Positions 44,563-53,835 of a stretch of DNA of 64,000 bases are shown here, piece by piece. The notes under the pieces were generated by a model, which had not been told where the DNA came from, searched no databases, and saw only the letters and a list, made by a program, of their open reading frames with translations. Position 1 is the stretch's first letter, and each line of letters starts with the position of its first letter. The position numbers and the translations under genes are program-made. This DNA is from Sphingomonas sp. 28-66-16 (GTDB lineage Bacteria > Pseudomonadota > Alphaproteobacteria > Sphingomonadales > Sphingomonadaceae), in the NCBI GenBank assembly GCA_002281485.1, contig NCGF01000023.1, positions 1-64,000 of the forward strand. Reading direction: 5' to 3'.

Positions 44563-46557
44563 ATGTCCGATGATCTGTTTGCCGCCGCGCCGAAAACCTC
44601 CACCGATTACGACGCCTCCTCGATCGAAGTGCTCGAAGGGCTCGAGCCCGTCCGCCGCCGCCCCGGCATGTATGTCGGCGGCACCGACGAGCGCGCGCTC
44701 CACCACCTCGCTGCCGAAGTTCTCGACAATGCGATGGACGAGGCGGTGGCGGGCCATGCGACCCGCATCGAGGTCACGCTCGAGCCCGGCAACCGGCTGA
44801 CCATCGTCGACAATGGCCGCGGCATCCCGGTCGATCCGCACCCCAAATTCCCCGACAAATCGGCGCTCGAGGTCATCCTCTCGACGCTCCATTCGGGCGG
44901 CAAGTTCGATGGCAAGGCCTATGCCACCTCGGGCGGGCTGCACGGCGTCGGCGTCAGCGTGGTCAACGCGCTGTCGTCGGACACCGTGATCGAAGTCGCG
45001 CGCAACAAGGAGCTTTTCCGCCAGCGTTTCTCGCGCGGGATCACGATGGGCCCGCTCGAGCATGTCGGCCCCACCCCCAACCGGCGCGGCACCTCGGTCA
45101 GCTTCGTGCCCGACGATCAGATTTTCGGGCCCGAACTGCATTTCAAACCGGCACGGCTCTACAAGCTGGCGCGCTCCAAGGCTTATCTGTTCGCCGGTGT
45201 CGAAATTCGCTGGAAATGCGCGCCCGAGTTGATCGCCGACGACACCCCGGCCGACGCCGTGTTCCAGTTCCCCGGCGGCCTTGCCGATCACCTGCGCGAA
45301 CAGATCGGCGGCCGCGACTGCGCCACCGCCGATTTCTTTTCGGGCACGCAGGATTTCCCCGATGGCCCGGGCGGCGAGAAGATGGGCCGCGTCGAATGGG
45401 CGGTCGCCTGGCCGTTGTGGAGCGACGGCAGCTATAGCTGGTATTGCAACACCATCCCGACCCCCGATGGCGGCACGCACGAGGCAGGCTTGCGCGCCGC
45501 GCTGGTCAAGGGCATTCGCGGCTATGGCGATCTGGTCAGCCAGAAAAAGGCCAGGGACATCACTGCCGAGGATATCATGACCGGCAGCGAGCTGATGCTC
45601 TCGGTCTTCATCCGCGACCCGCAATTCCAGAGCCAGACCAAGGACCGGCTGACCAGCCCCGACGCCGCGCTGCTCGTCGAAAAGGCAGTGCGCGACCATT
45701 TCGACCATTATCTGAGCAACAATACGGAGCGCGGCAAGGCACTACTCGCCTATGTGATGGAACGCATGGATGAGCGGCTCGCGCGCAAGGCCGAGCGCGA
45801 GGTGAAGCGCAAGACAGCTACTTCTGCCCGCAAGCTGAGACTCCCTGGCAAGTTGACCGATTGCTCGTCGGACGACCCCAAGGGCACCGAAATCTTCATC
45901 GTCGAAGGCGACAGCGCGGGCGGCTCGGCCAAGCAGGCGCGCGACCGCAAGACGCAAGCGATCCTGCCGATCCGCGGCAAGATATTGAACGTCGCCTCCG
46001 CCACCGCCGCCAAGATCGGCGCCAATTCCGAAATCGCCGATCTGATCCAGGCGCTCGGCTGCGGCACGCGGAAAGACTGCATCCCCGATAATCTGCGCTA
46101 CGAACGCATCGTCATCATGACCGACGCCGATGTCGACGGCGCGCACATCGCGACGTTGCTGATGACCTTCTTCTTCCAGGAAATGCCCGATCTGGTCCGG
46201 CGCGGGCATCTCTATCTCGCCCAGCCGCCGCTCTACCGGCTGACCGTGGGTGCCAAGTCGCTCTATGCGATGGACGACGCCCACCGCGCCGAAATCGAGG
46301 CGGGGCCGTTCAAGGGCAAGACTGTCGACGTCTCGCGCTTCAAGGGGCTCGGCGAGATGAACCCGATGCAGCTGCGCGAAACCACGATGGATCCCAAGAC
46401 CCGCCAGATGATCCGCATCACCCTGCCGCAGGAATATGAGGAACGCGCGGGCGTGAAGGACCTGGTCGACCGGCTGATGGGCAATAATCCGGCCCACCGA
46501 TTTGCCTTTATTCAGGAAAACGCTGCCCGCGTTGACGAAGATGCGATCGATGCGTAG
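44563..46557 (+). CDS. parE: DNA topoisomerase IV subunit B
   Basis: The 664-residue product has the GHKL ATPase motifs (EVLDNAMDEAVAG, DNGRGIPVDPHPK, GLHGVGVSVVNALS) and the TOPRIM domain (FIVEGDSAGGSAKQARDRK, then MTDADVDGAHIATLLM). Length and QTKDRL-type linker fit ParE rather than GyrB, which would be about 800. It pairs with ParC to decatenate chromosomes. The start is MSDDLFAAAPK. Confidence 0.95.
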   Translation: MSDDLFAAAPKTSTDYDASSIEVLEGLEPVRRRPGMYVGGTDERALHHLAAEVLDNAMDEAVAGHATRIEVTLEPGNRLTIVDNGRGIPVDPHPKFPDKSALEVILSTLHSGGKFDGKAYATSGGLHGVGVSVVNALSSDTVIEVARNKELFRQRFSRGITMGPLEHVGPTPNRRGTSVSFVPDDQIFGPELHFKPARLYKLARSKAYLFAGVEIRWKCAPELIADDTPADAVFQFPGGLADHLREQIGGRDCATADFFSGTQDFPDGPGGEKMGRVEWAVAWPLWSDGSYSWYCNTIPTPDGGTHEAGLRAALVKGIRGYGDLVSQKKARDITAEDIMTGSELMLSVFIRDPQFQSQTKDRLTSPDAALLVEKAVRDHFDHYLSNNTERGKALLAYVMERMDERLARKAEREVKRKTATSARKLRLPGKLTDCSSDDPKGTEIFIVEGDSAGGSAKQARDRKTQAILPIRGKILNVASATAAKIGANSEIADLIQALGCGTRKDCIPDNLRYERIVIMTDADVDGAHIATLLMTFFFQEMPDLVRRGHLYLAQPPLYRLTVGAKSLYAMDDAHRAEIEAGPFKGKTVDVSRFKGLGEMNPMQLRETTMDPKTRQMIRITLPQEYEERAGVKDLVDRLMGNNPAHRFAFIQENAARVDEDAIDA

Positions 46558-46590
46558 ATTATAGATCTAGCGATGGCGGAGACTCTGGTC

Positions 46591-47778
46591 ATGAGTAGTC
46601 TGAAGATTTTGGGATTGATCTTGATCATGAGCGCCGCGCCAGTCGAGGCGCAGCAAGTCGATGACAAAGTTGCCGGGCCAAATAGCGATATTCTTGTCAG
46701 CGGCACGTCGCTCAAAGATGTTCAGGCAAGGTTGCGCTCATGTCTCGACCAGCGCTGTCCGCCGGACAAGGACATCGACGCCAGTTTGCTGGTCGCCGAG
46801 ACTCAGTTTGTGCTCGGCAATTACAAGGGCGCGCGCACCACATTGCTTCGGTCGGTGTCGCGCAACAAGCGTTATGCCAAACACTATCCTGTCGCAGTAT
46901 CGGGCCTGTTGCGCGCCGATGCGCGGGTCGCTGCCCATCTCGGCCGCGCGCAGGCCAATTTCAGCGATTCGCTTGATATGGTCAGCGCGCTCAAGGCGGG
47001 ATTGCCCGAAAGCGATGCGCGCGTCCTTGAGGCGCGGATCGAACTGGGCGACGCCTATGCAAGGGCCGGGCGACTAGACGCGGCGGTGGGGCAGTACGAT
47101 GCCGTCGCGGCGCGCGCACGCGATCTCGGCCTGTCGAAGACCGCAGGATATGCCCTGTTTCGGATAGCGCTGGTCAATGCGGCTGCATCGGCGCTGCGCG
47201 GCGACGAATATTATCAGGCGGCGGTGCGCGCGAGCGACCGACTGATCGGCGAACGCGACCCGGCGATGACGCCCTATGCGACAGCGGCAAAGGTGCTCAA
47301 AACGCAACTCGGGATCAGGCCGGGTGATCAAGCCGCCGCCGATCGACTGGTCGCGACCTATGGCAGCCTCGCGCGCGAATCCAAGGAACCCGTTCTGCTT
47401 TATGCGCCAAAGCTTGGGCTGCCCCCGCTCTCGGGTCACGAATTTTCGGACGGCGAAACGCTTAGCAAATTGGCGTTGGACGATTTCGACGATCAGTGGG
47501 TCGATATCAGCTTCCGCATCACCCCCGACGGCAAAGTCGCCGACGCCGAAGTGTCGCAAAAAAGCCCCAAGCTCGTGGGCGATTGGGTATCCCCCATCTT
47601 GGCGTCGATTAAGGGTCGCCGCTACGCCCCGGTGGGCGTCGACGGCGGCGGTCTTATGCGGATCGAGCGTTATACCTTCACCTCGTCATGGACCACCACG
47701 TCAGGCTCGCGGATCGACGTCCGTTCCCCGATTCCGAGAATCGAAATGCTCGACCTGTCGCTCGACCGCCGCTCTTGA
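46591..47778 (+). CDS. Exported TPR-type protein with TonB-like C-terminus
   Basis: The 395-residue product has a signal peptide (SLKILGLILIMSAAPVEA). The middle has helical repeats in TPR style (LLVAETQFVLGNYKGARTTL, then ELGDAYARAGRLDAAVGQYD). The C-terminal part has ISFRITPDGKVADAEVSQKS, the beta pattern of TonB-like C-terminal domains. GGCGGAG at 46575 fits the start at 46591 better than ATG 46573. Base composition at the 5' end is lower in GC than the neighbours. I know similar exported sphingomonad proteins but no function. Confidence 0.72.
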   Translation: MSSLKILGLILIMSAAPVEAQQVDDKVAGPNSDILVSGTSLKDVQARLRSCLDQRCPPDKDIDASLLVAETQFVLGNYKGARTTLLRSVSRNKRYAKHYPVAVSGLLRADARVAAHLGRAQANFSDSLDMVSALKAGLPESDARVLEARIELGDAYARAGRLDAAVGQYDAVAARARDLGLSKTAGYALFRIALVNAAASALRGDEYYQAAVRASDRLIGERDPAMTPYATAAKVLKTQLGIRPGDQAAADRLVATYGSLARESKEPVLLYAPKLGLPPLSGHEFSDGETLSKLALDDFDDQWVDISFRITPDGKVADAEVSQKSPKLVGDWVSPILASIKGRRYAPVGVDGGGLMRIERYTFTSSWTTTSGSRIDVRSPIPRIEMLDLSLDRRS

Positions 47779-47809
47779 GCGGTCGAAGCCGCGATCGACG
47801 CCTGATCAG

Positions 47810-48274
47810 TCACCCTCGCGCCAGCCCGACCTTGCGCGCCGAGAATACCGCGATCGCATAGCAGCCGGCCAGCAGCCCGGCGTCCTTGAACAGAAATTGC
47901 GCGAGCGACCCGATGAACGGGAAGCCATAGCCTTCCTGCCAGAGCGGGACGCCGAGCGTGAAGCTCAAGGTGATCAGGAAGGTGCACATCCCCATGAGCC
48001 CGCCGATCAGGCTGATCCGCGGCGAGAAGGCGCCGAAGGCGAGCGCCGCGCCGGTGGCGAGTTCGATCGTGCCGATCACGTCGCTGGCGATGCGCGGCCC
48101 CCAGAGCGGGTACATCCAGGCGAAGAGCGGATAGTGGCTGGCGATCCGGGCGACGCCCTCGGCTTCGTACAGCGCGAATTTGGCCGTGCCGAAAAAGAAG
48201 AAGATGAAGACGAGCGACCAGCGGAGCGCGGCGATGGCGCTGTCGATGCTCGGCACGGGATAGCGGTTGGTCAT
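47810..48274 (-). CDS. DUF417 (YkgB-like) membrane protein
   Basis: The 154-residue protein has four hydrophobic helices and starts MTNRYPVPSIDSAIAALRWS. FGTAKFALYEAEGVARIASH is the DUF417 signature also seen in E. coli YkgB and RclC. Members are linked to redox or reactive-chlorine stress in enterobacteria. A Phe run (FIFFFFGTA) is in helix 1. It is convergent with the TPR-type gene. Confidence 0.85.
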   Translation of the reverse strand: MTNRYPVPSIDSAIAALRWSLVFIFFFFGTAKFALYEAEGVARIASHYPLFAWMYPLWGPRIASDVIGTIELATGAALAFGAFSPRISLIGGLMGMCTFLITLSFTLGVPLWQEGYGFPFIGSLAQFLFKDAGLLAGCYAIAVFSARKVGLARG

Positions 48275-48330
48275 GGCAGGGCCCCTTGGCGTGATACGTT
48301 GCACGCCATTCGCCGGGAGCCGCACGATCG

Positions 48331-48870
48331 TTACACGCGGCTTTCCCATTCCTCCCGGAGAAGGCCCCAGATGAAACTGTCGCGGACCCCGATATGCGTT
48401 TCCCATTCGCCGCGCAGCCGCCCTTCGAGCGTGAAGCCGAGGCGCGTGAGCAGCGCGTTCGAGCCGACGTTGTCCGGATCGGTATCGGCAAAGACGCGGC
48501 GATAGCCTTCGACTTCGAATAGATAGGTGATGAGCAGTCCGACCGCCTCGGTCGCCAATCCCCGCCCCCAATGCACGCGGGCGAGTGAATAGCCGATTTC
48601 GATCACACCGCCCTGCCGCTTCTCGTGCGCGGCAACGCTGCCGATCGCCGTGTCGTCGCCGGCCAGCGTAATCGCCCACGCCCGCCACTCGGGCGCTGCC
48701 ACCCGTTCGGCGACGGCCGCCTCGGATTCGGCGAGCGTTTCATGCGCGGCATGCGACCACCAGGTCATCGCCTCGGCATCACTGTAGACCGCGTGCAGCG
48801 CCGCCGCGTCGGCAACCACCAATCGCCGAAGGGTCACGCGACCACCGGGGATGATCGGGGTGTCGCTCAC
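48331..48870 (-). CDS. GNAT acetyltransferase (RimJ/RimL type)
   Basis: The 179-residue product (GTG start at 48870) begins SDTPIIPGGRVTLRRLVVAD. The acetyl-CoA site is VHWGRGLATEAVGLLITYLF, with RVFADTDPDNVGSNALLTRL and GFTLEGRLRGEWETH after it, the RimJ/L pattern. Substrate is unknown (alpha-amino group or small molecule). The start overlaps the LysR stop by four bases, so they share a transcript. Confidence 0.9.
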   Translation of the reverse strand: MSDTPIIPGGRVTLRRLVVADAAALHAVYSDAEAMTWWSHAAHETLAESEAAVAERVAAPEWRAWAITLAGDDTAIGSVAAHEKRQGGVIEIGYSLARVHWGRGLATEAVGLLITYLFEVEGYRRVFADTDPDNVGSNALLTRLGFTLEGRLRGEWETHIGVRDSFIWGLLREEWESRV

Positions 48871-49673
48871 CGGCCGAGCGAGTCGACGAGCGCCTTGACC
48901 TTTTTCTGGCGCCACTGCGGCAATGGTGCCACCAGCCAATAGCCGAGCGCATAGGGTTTCGGATCGCCGATCATCACGACTCTCCCGGCGGCAATGTCGC
49001 GCGCGGCGATGAGTTCGGGCACGGTCGCGCGGCCGAGCCCCTGCGCCGCCGCATCGAGTGCCAGCCCGGCGTCGCCGACGCGGACCAGCGAGACTTCGGG
49101 ATCGTTGAGGCAGCCGGGCCATGAGATCCGCGTGTCGGCGCCCCCTCCTGGCCGTTCGACCGTCACCATCCCGGCCGATTCGATCGATTCGCCCTCATGC
49201 TCGCCCGGCCCCTCGCCCCAGCGGATCGCGAGATCGAGATTGGCCTCGGTAAAATCGATGACCCCGTTCACCCCGAAGCTGTCGGCATTGACGAGCACGA
49301 AGCGCAGTTCGCGATCGGCGCGGGCGATGTCGGCCAGGCGCGGCAGCAGCCATTTCTCGGACAGGTCGCGCGGCGCGGCGATCGTCAGCGATTTCGAGGT
49401 CTGGCCTGCCTGCATCGCGCGCACCGCCTCCTCGAACTGAAGGAAGCCGTGGCGCAGCGCTTCGAGGCCCGACTCGCCCTCGGGGGTGAGCTCGAGCCCC
49501 TTGGTGGTGCGCCGAAACAGCACGACGCCCAGCGTATCTTCGAGCGCACGGATCTGCTGGCCGACCGCCGCCGGGGTGACGGCAAGCTCGTCGGCCGCGC
49601 GGGTGAAGCTCAGATGGCGCGCCGCCGCATCGAGCACGCGCAGCCCGTTGAGCGGCAGGTGCGTCCGCTTCAT
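48867..49673 (-). CDS. LysR-type regulator (GcvA-like)
   Basis: The 268-residue product has the N-terminal winged helix LNGLRVLDAAARHLSFTRAAD, then AAVGQQIRALEDTLGVVLF, followed by the periplasmic-binding-like effector domain. The pattern matches the GcvA group. The start overlaps apaG by four bases (ATGA), and its end overlaps the GNAT gene, so it is transcribed with metZ and apaG. The ligand is not known. Confidence 0.92.
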   Translation of the reverse strand: MKRTHLPLNGLRVLDAAARHLSFTRAADELAVTPAAVGQQIRALEDTLGVVLFRRTTKGLELTPEGESGLEALRHGFLQFEEAVRAMQAGQTSKSLTIAAPRDLSEKWLLPRLADIARADRELRFVLVNADSFGVNGVIDFTEANLDLAIRWGEGPGEHEGESIESAGMVTVERPGGGADTRISWPGCLNDPEVSLVRVGDAGLALDAAAQGLGRATVPELIAARDIAAGRVVMIGDPKPYALGYWLVAPLPQWRQKKVKALVDSLGR

Positions 49674-50080
49674 CCCGTCATCGCCGGCGCGATCAGCGTG
49701 AATCGCGGGATATCGACGTCGAACGCCGATCCGTCCTCGCCGATCATGTGATAGCTGCCCTGCATCGCACCGGTCGGCGTCGACAAGGGGCAGCCCGAGA
49801 CATAATCGAAACTGGCGCCGGGCGTGATCAACGGCTGTTCGCCGACGACGCCTTCGCCCTCGACGCTATGCCGCGCGCCGCGCCCGTCGGTGATGATCCA
49901 GTGGCGGGTCAGCAGCTGCACGGCCATACGCCCCTGATTTTCGAGGCGGATATGATAGGCCCAGAACCAGCGCCCGCGCTGCGGATCGGACTGTTCGGGC
50001 AGGTAGCTGACCGACACGCGCACGACGACATCGCGCGTCTCGGCGACATGGGGGAAAAGCGATTTCATCGCTCCCGTCAT
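49670..50080 (-). CDS. apaG: ApaG domain protein
   Basis: The 136-residue product is an ApaG beta-sandwich: VVVRVSVSYLPEQSDPQRGR, then FWAYHIRLENQGRMAVQLLT and HWIITDGRG; the end has GASFDYVSGCPLSTPTGAMQ and GSYHMIGEDGSAFDVDIPRF. Its exact biochemical role is unsettled (linked to Mg/Co and protein interaction). It overlaps metZ by four bases upstream and the LysR gene downstream. Confidence 0.95.
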   Translation of the reverse strand: MTGAMKSLFPHVAETRDVVVRVSVSYLPEQSDPQRGRWFWAYHIRLENQGRMAVQLLTRHWIITDGRGARHSVEGEGVVGEQPLITPGASFDYVSGCPLSTPTGAMQGSYHMIGEDGSAFDVDIPRFTLIAPAMTG

Positions 50081-51285
50081 AGCCCAACCGCGCGCAGCGC
50101 GCGATCGAGATCGGCGATCACGTCGGCAGGATCCTCGAGCCCGACATTGAGGCGGAGCAGATTCTCGGTGACGCCCATCTCGAGCCTTTTGTCTTCGGCG
50201 ACGCCCGAATGGGTGGTCGACGACGGATGCGTCATCAGCGAGCGCGAATCGCCGATGTTGTTCGAGATATCGATCAGTTCGAGCGCGTCGAGCAGCCCGT
50301 GCGCCTGCGCGCGTCCCCCCGCGACTTCAAAGGCGAAAATCGGGCCGCACGCCGCCATCTGGCGCATCGCGAGATTATGCTGCGGGTGGCTGGGGAGGCC
50401 CGGGTGGAGCATCCGCGGCACCCGCCCTTCGAGGAAGCGCCCGACCGCCATCGCATTCTCGCTCTGGCGCCTGATCCGCAGGTCGAGCGTCTCCAGCCCC
50501 TTGAGCACCACCCAGGCGTTGAACGCACTGAGCGTCGGGCCGGTGTTGCGGGTGAAGGGCAGCAGCGTGTTGGTGATGAATTCATCGGTCCCGCATACCG
50601 CCCCCGCGAGCACCCTGCCCTGCCCGTCCATCATCTTGGTGGCCGAATAGGCGACGACGTCGGCGCCGAATTCCATCGGCCGCTGGAGCGCCGGCGTCGC
50701 GAACGCGTTGTCGACGATCGTGGTGATGCCATGTTTTCTCGCGAGGCCGCACACCGCCTCGAGGTCGACCACGTCCATCGTCGGGTTGGCGGGGGTTTCG
50801 AAGAAGAACACCTTGGTATTCGGGCGCCGCGCGTCCTCGAACGCCTGTGGATCGCGCGCATCGACCACCGTGGTCGCGATCCCGAACTTGGGCAGCAGGC
50901 TATCGACCAGCCAGCGGCACGAGCCGAACGCGGCGCGCCCGGCGACGACATGATCGCCCTGTTCGAGCTGGCAGAGCAACGCCGCCGTCATCGCCGCCAT
51001 GCCGGTCGCCATCGTCCGGCACGCCTCGGCGCCCTCCATCAGCGCGATGCGCTGTTCGAGCATCTCGACGGTCGGGTTCTGCAACCGCGAATAGGTCATC
51101 CCCTGCTGCTCGCCGGCGAAGCGCGCGGCGGCATCGGCGGCGCAATCATAGGCATAGCCCGAAGTGAGGAACAACGCCTCGGACGTTTCGCCCCATTCGG
51201 AGCGCGCGGTGCCGCCGCGCACCGCCTGGGTGGCGGGGCGCCAGCGGCGGGTGATGGCAGGGTCCTGGCCGGTATGACGTTTCAT
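50077..51285 (-). CDS. metZ: O-succinylhomoserine sulfhydrylase
   Basis: Cys/Met-metabolism PLP enzyme of 402 residues. It has TYSRLQNPTVEMLEQRIALM, FFETPANPTMDVVDLEAVC, and the PLP Lys in VVAYSATKMMDGQGRVLAGA. MetZ makes homocysteine from O-succinylhomoserine and sulphide. It leads a four-gene overlap metZ-apaG-lysR-GNAT. The short upstream gap has no clear SAM-II riboswitch. Confidence 0.93.
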   Translation of the reverse strand: MKRHTGQDPAITRRWRPATQAVRGGTARSEWGETSEALFLTSGYAYDCAADAAARFAGEQQGMTYSRLQNPTVEMLEQRIALMEGAEACRTMATGMAAMTAALLCQLEQGDHVVAGRAAFGSCRWLVDSLLPKFGIATTVVDARDPQAFEDARRPNTKVFFFETPANPTMDVVDLEAVCGLARKHGITTIVDNAFATPALQRPMEFGADVVAYSATKMMDGQGRVLAGAVCGTDEFITNTLLPFTRNTGPTLSAFNAWVVLKGLETLDLRIRRQSENAMAVGRFLEGRVPRMLHPGLPSHPQHNLAMRQMAACGPIFAFEVAGGRAQAHGLLDALELIDISNNIGDSRSLMTHPSSTTHSGVAEDKRLEMGVTENLLRLNVGLEDPADVIADLDRALRAVGL

Positions 51286-51351
51286 GGCCGCTGCTTTGCC
51301 GGGTGGGGCATCCCGACGTCAATGGCTGACCCTTGAATCGCGTCGCGGGAA

Positions 51352-52662
51352 ATGGAACAGACTGGTGCGATGACCGCCGATTCATCCCCCGAGCGGCCAT
51401 GGCCCGCGGTCCTCGCGATCGGTGCTGCGGCAGAACTGCTTTTCCTCATCAATCTCGCGCGCCCGAGCACTCCCGTGTTCGACGAGACGCATTATGTGCC
51501 CGCCGCGCGGATGCTGATGACGCTCGCCGAGCCCGCCAATATCGAGCATCCGCTGATCGGCAAGCTGCTGATCGCGCTCGGCATCGAGCTGTTCGGCGAC
51601 AACAGCTTCGGGTGGCGCTTCTTCTCGACGCTGGCGGCGACCGCGGTGGTGATGGGGGTGTTCGCGATCGGCTGGCAGCTGCTCGGCCGGGTGCGCCCGG
51701 CGGCCTATGCGGCGCTGTTCGTGGTCCTCAATTTCACGGTATTCATCCAGGCGCGGATCGCGATGCTCGACGGGTTCATGGCCGCCTTCGTGATCGGGGC
51801 GATCGCGGCGCTGCTCTGGGCGATGCGCGGCGCACCCCGCTCGGTGCCGGCGCGGCTGGCGGTCGGCGGCATCCTGCTCGGGCTGGCGATGGGGACCAAA
51901 TGGGTCGCGGTGCCCTATTTCGGCTTTGCGCTGATGGCGATCTTGCTGATCCGGCTGCGCGACGCGCGGCTGGCGAACCGGCCGCTCGGCGCTGCGCTCG
52001 GGGCCACCGGGCAGGCGCATTTCGCCGGCATCGCGACGCTGCCGGCGGTGCTGATCGTCGCCGTCACCGGCATCGGCGTCTATCTGCTGACCTTCCTGCC
52101 GGCCTTTTTCTACCGGTTCCAGCCGATGACGCTGGCGACGCTGCTGCCCTTCCAGCTGACGATCTATGTCCAGCAGACCCAGGCGCTTCCGCCCCACCCC
52201 TATCAATCGGCGTGGTGGACCTGGCCGCTCGACCTCCGCCCGATCTGGTATCTCTACGAACCCGTCGACGGTGCGGTGCGCGGCATCCTGCTGATCGGCA
52301 ACCCGGCGATCATGTCGGGCGGGCTGGTGGCGGTGCTGGCGTGCCTGTACGGCGCGGTGCGCGATCGATCGCCGCAGCTGCTGGCGGTGGCGGCGCTGTG
52401 GATCGGCTCGATCGCGATCTGGGCGATCATCCCCAAGAAGATCGGTTTCTTCTATTATTATTATCTGTCGAGCATCTTCCTCGGCCTCGCGCTCGCCGCC
52501 GCTTTCGACCGGTTCGGCAAGGCGCGGCTGAAATACGGCATGGAGACGTTCGCGCTGCTGAGCTTTGCGCTGTTCGCCTATTTCTATCCGATCATCTCGG
52601 CAGCGCCGCTCGCCAATGATCAGGCCTTTCTGCGCTGGATGTGGCTGTCGAGCTGGCCCTGA
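51352..52662 (+). CDS. PMT/GT39-like mannosyl- or glycosyltransferase
   Basis: The 436-residue membrane protein has about ten helices. The periplasmic loop after helix 1 reads STPVFDETHYVPAARMLMTL, the DE-containing motif of PMT/GT39 polyprenyl-phosphate-sugar transferases, and EHPLIGKLLIALGIELFGDN supports it. It would take sugar from a lipid carrier and add it to protein or glycan at the periplasmic side. It converges with the GT2-GtrA gene, which could supply the lipid-linked sugar. Start at 51352 or ATG 51370. Confidence 0.83.
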   Translation: MEQTGAMTADSSPERPWPAVLAIGAAAELLFLINLARPSTPVFDETHYVPAARMLMTLAEPANIEHPLIGKLLIALGIELFGDNSFGWRFFSTLAATAVVMGVFAIGWQLLGRVRPAAYAALFVVLNFTVFIQARIAMLDGFMAAFVIGAIAALLWAMRGAPRSVPARLAVGGILLGLAMGTKWVAVPYFGFALMAILLIRLRDARLANRPLGAALGATGQAHFAGIATLPAVLIVAVTGIGVYLLTFLPAFFYRFQPMTLATLLPFQLTIYVQQTQALPPHPYQSAWWTWPLDLRPIWYLYEPVDGAVRGILLIGNPAIMSGGLVAVLACLYGAVRDRSPQLLAVAALWIGSIAIWAIIPKKIGFFYYYYLSSIFLGLALAAAFDRFGKARLKYGMETFALLSFALFAYFYPIISAAPLANDQAFLRWMWLSSWP

Positions 52663-52669
52663 CCGAGGC

Positions 52670-53791
52670 TCAATAGCGCCCCCAGGTGAAACGCGACGAG
52701 AGCGCGTAGTTCCACACCGCGCCAACCAAAATCCCCATCAACGCCGACGCCGCCCAGCCGCCGTCGCGCGCATCGTGGAGGAACCCGGCGACGCCGATAT
52801 TGGCCACGAGGCCCACCGAACAGACCACGCAGAACGACACCCAGCCATCGAGCAGCGCGCGGGCGCCCTTCAGGCGGCGATCGCGATAGGTGAGCGCGTT
52901 GTTGAGGAAGAAGTTCGCGGTCATCGCGACCACCGCCGCAACGATCTGCCCGGCCAGGAAGGCGTGTTCCCCCCAGACCAGCAGCACCGGCGCGAGCACC
53001 GACATGTGCACCCCGACCCCGATCAGCCCGATCGCCGAAAACATCGCGAACCGCACCGGCACGATCTTCCCGAACATCCGGTCATAGATCGCGATCAGAT
53101 ATTCCATCGCCACGACATGATCGAGCTTGCTCTCGCCGAGTTCGCGGGTGCGGAAGGTGTAGGGCAGCTCGACGAACTTCAGCGGGCGCGGGCTGCCGGT
53201 CATGATGTCGAGCAGGATCTTGAAGCCGATCGCCGCCAGATTGGGCGCCAGCGCGCGCACCACGGCCGATCGGATCATGAAGAAGCCGCTCATCGGATCG
53301 CTGAGATCGGCCTTGAGCACCTGGCGCGACAAGCGCGTGGCGAAAGCCGATTTGGCCACCCGGTCGCGGTCCCAGTCGCCGGTGCCGCCGCCCGCGACGA
53401 AGCGCGAGCCGATCGCGAGATCGAGCGCCGGATCAGCGGCCAGCGCCGACGCCATGTTGGGCAACAACGTCTCGTCATGCTGCAAATCTCCGTCGATAAC
53501 CGCGACCAGCGGCGCTGCCGTCGCGAGCATCCCCTCGATGCACGCGGAGGAAAGGCCGCGGCGGCCGATGCGCTGGATCACGCGAACGCGGTGATCGGTG
53601 CGGGCGATCGCGCGGGCGGTATCGGCGGTGCCGTCGGGGCTGTCGTCATCGACGAAGATCGCTTCCCAGACATGCCCCGCGAGCGCGGCATCGAGCCGGG
53701 CGATCAGCACCGGCACGTTCGCCGCCTCGTTGAAAGTGGGGATGACGACCGCGAGTTCGAGTTGTTCAGACTGCGCGATCGACGACATCAT
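52670..53791 (-). CDS. GT2 dolichyl/polyprenyl-phosphate sugar synthase fused to GtrA
   Basis: The 373-residue product has an N-terminal GT2 domain (VVIPTFNEAANVPVLIARLD, VDDDSPDGTADTARAIA, VIDGDLQHDETLLPNM with its DxD, DLSDPMSGFFMIRSAVVRAL). A C-terminal GtrA domain of four helices begins near VPVRFAMFSAIGLIGVGVHM. It would load a sugar onto a polyprenyl phosphate and help flip it across the membrane. The ends of this gene and the PMT-like gene are seven bases apart, facing each other, which suggests one pathway. Confidence 0.9.
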   Translation of the reverse strand: MMSSIAQSEQLELAVVIPTFNEAANVPVLIARLDAALAGHVWEAIFVDDDSPDGTADTARAIARTDHRVRVIQRIGRRGLSSACIEGMLATAAPLVAVIDGDLQHDETLLPNMASALAADPALDLAIGSRFVAGGGTGDWDRDRVAKSAFATRLSRQVLKADLSDPMSGFFMIRSAVVRALAPNLAAIGFKILLDIMTGSPRPLKFVELPYTFRTRELGESKLDHVVAMEYLIAIYDRMFGKIVPVRFAMFSAIGLIGVGVHMSVLAPVLLVWGEHAFLAGQIVAAVVAMTANFFLNNALTYRDRRLKGARALLDGWVSFCVVCSVGLVANIGVAGFLHDARDGGWAASALMGILVGAVWNYALSSRFTWGRY

Positions 53792-53835
53792 GCTCCCCCG
53801 GAAATGGCCGATTCGCCTTGCCGGGCCTCAACCGT

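Noticed and set aside
51286-51351. SAM-II or other SAM riboswitch ahead of metZ
   Set aside because: The gap is only 66 bases and I could not find the conserved loop or the A-rich 3' segment.
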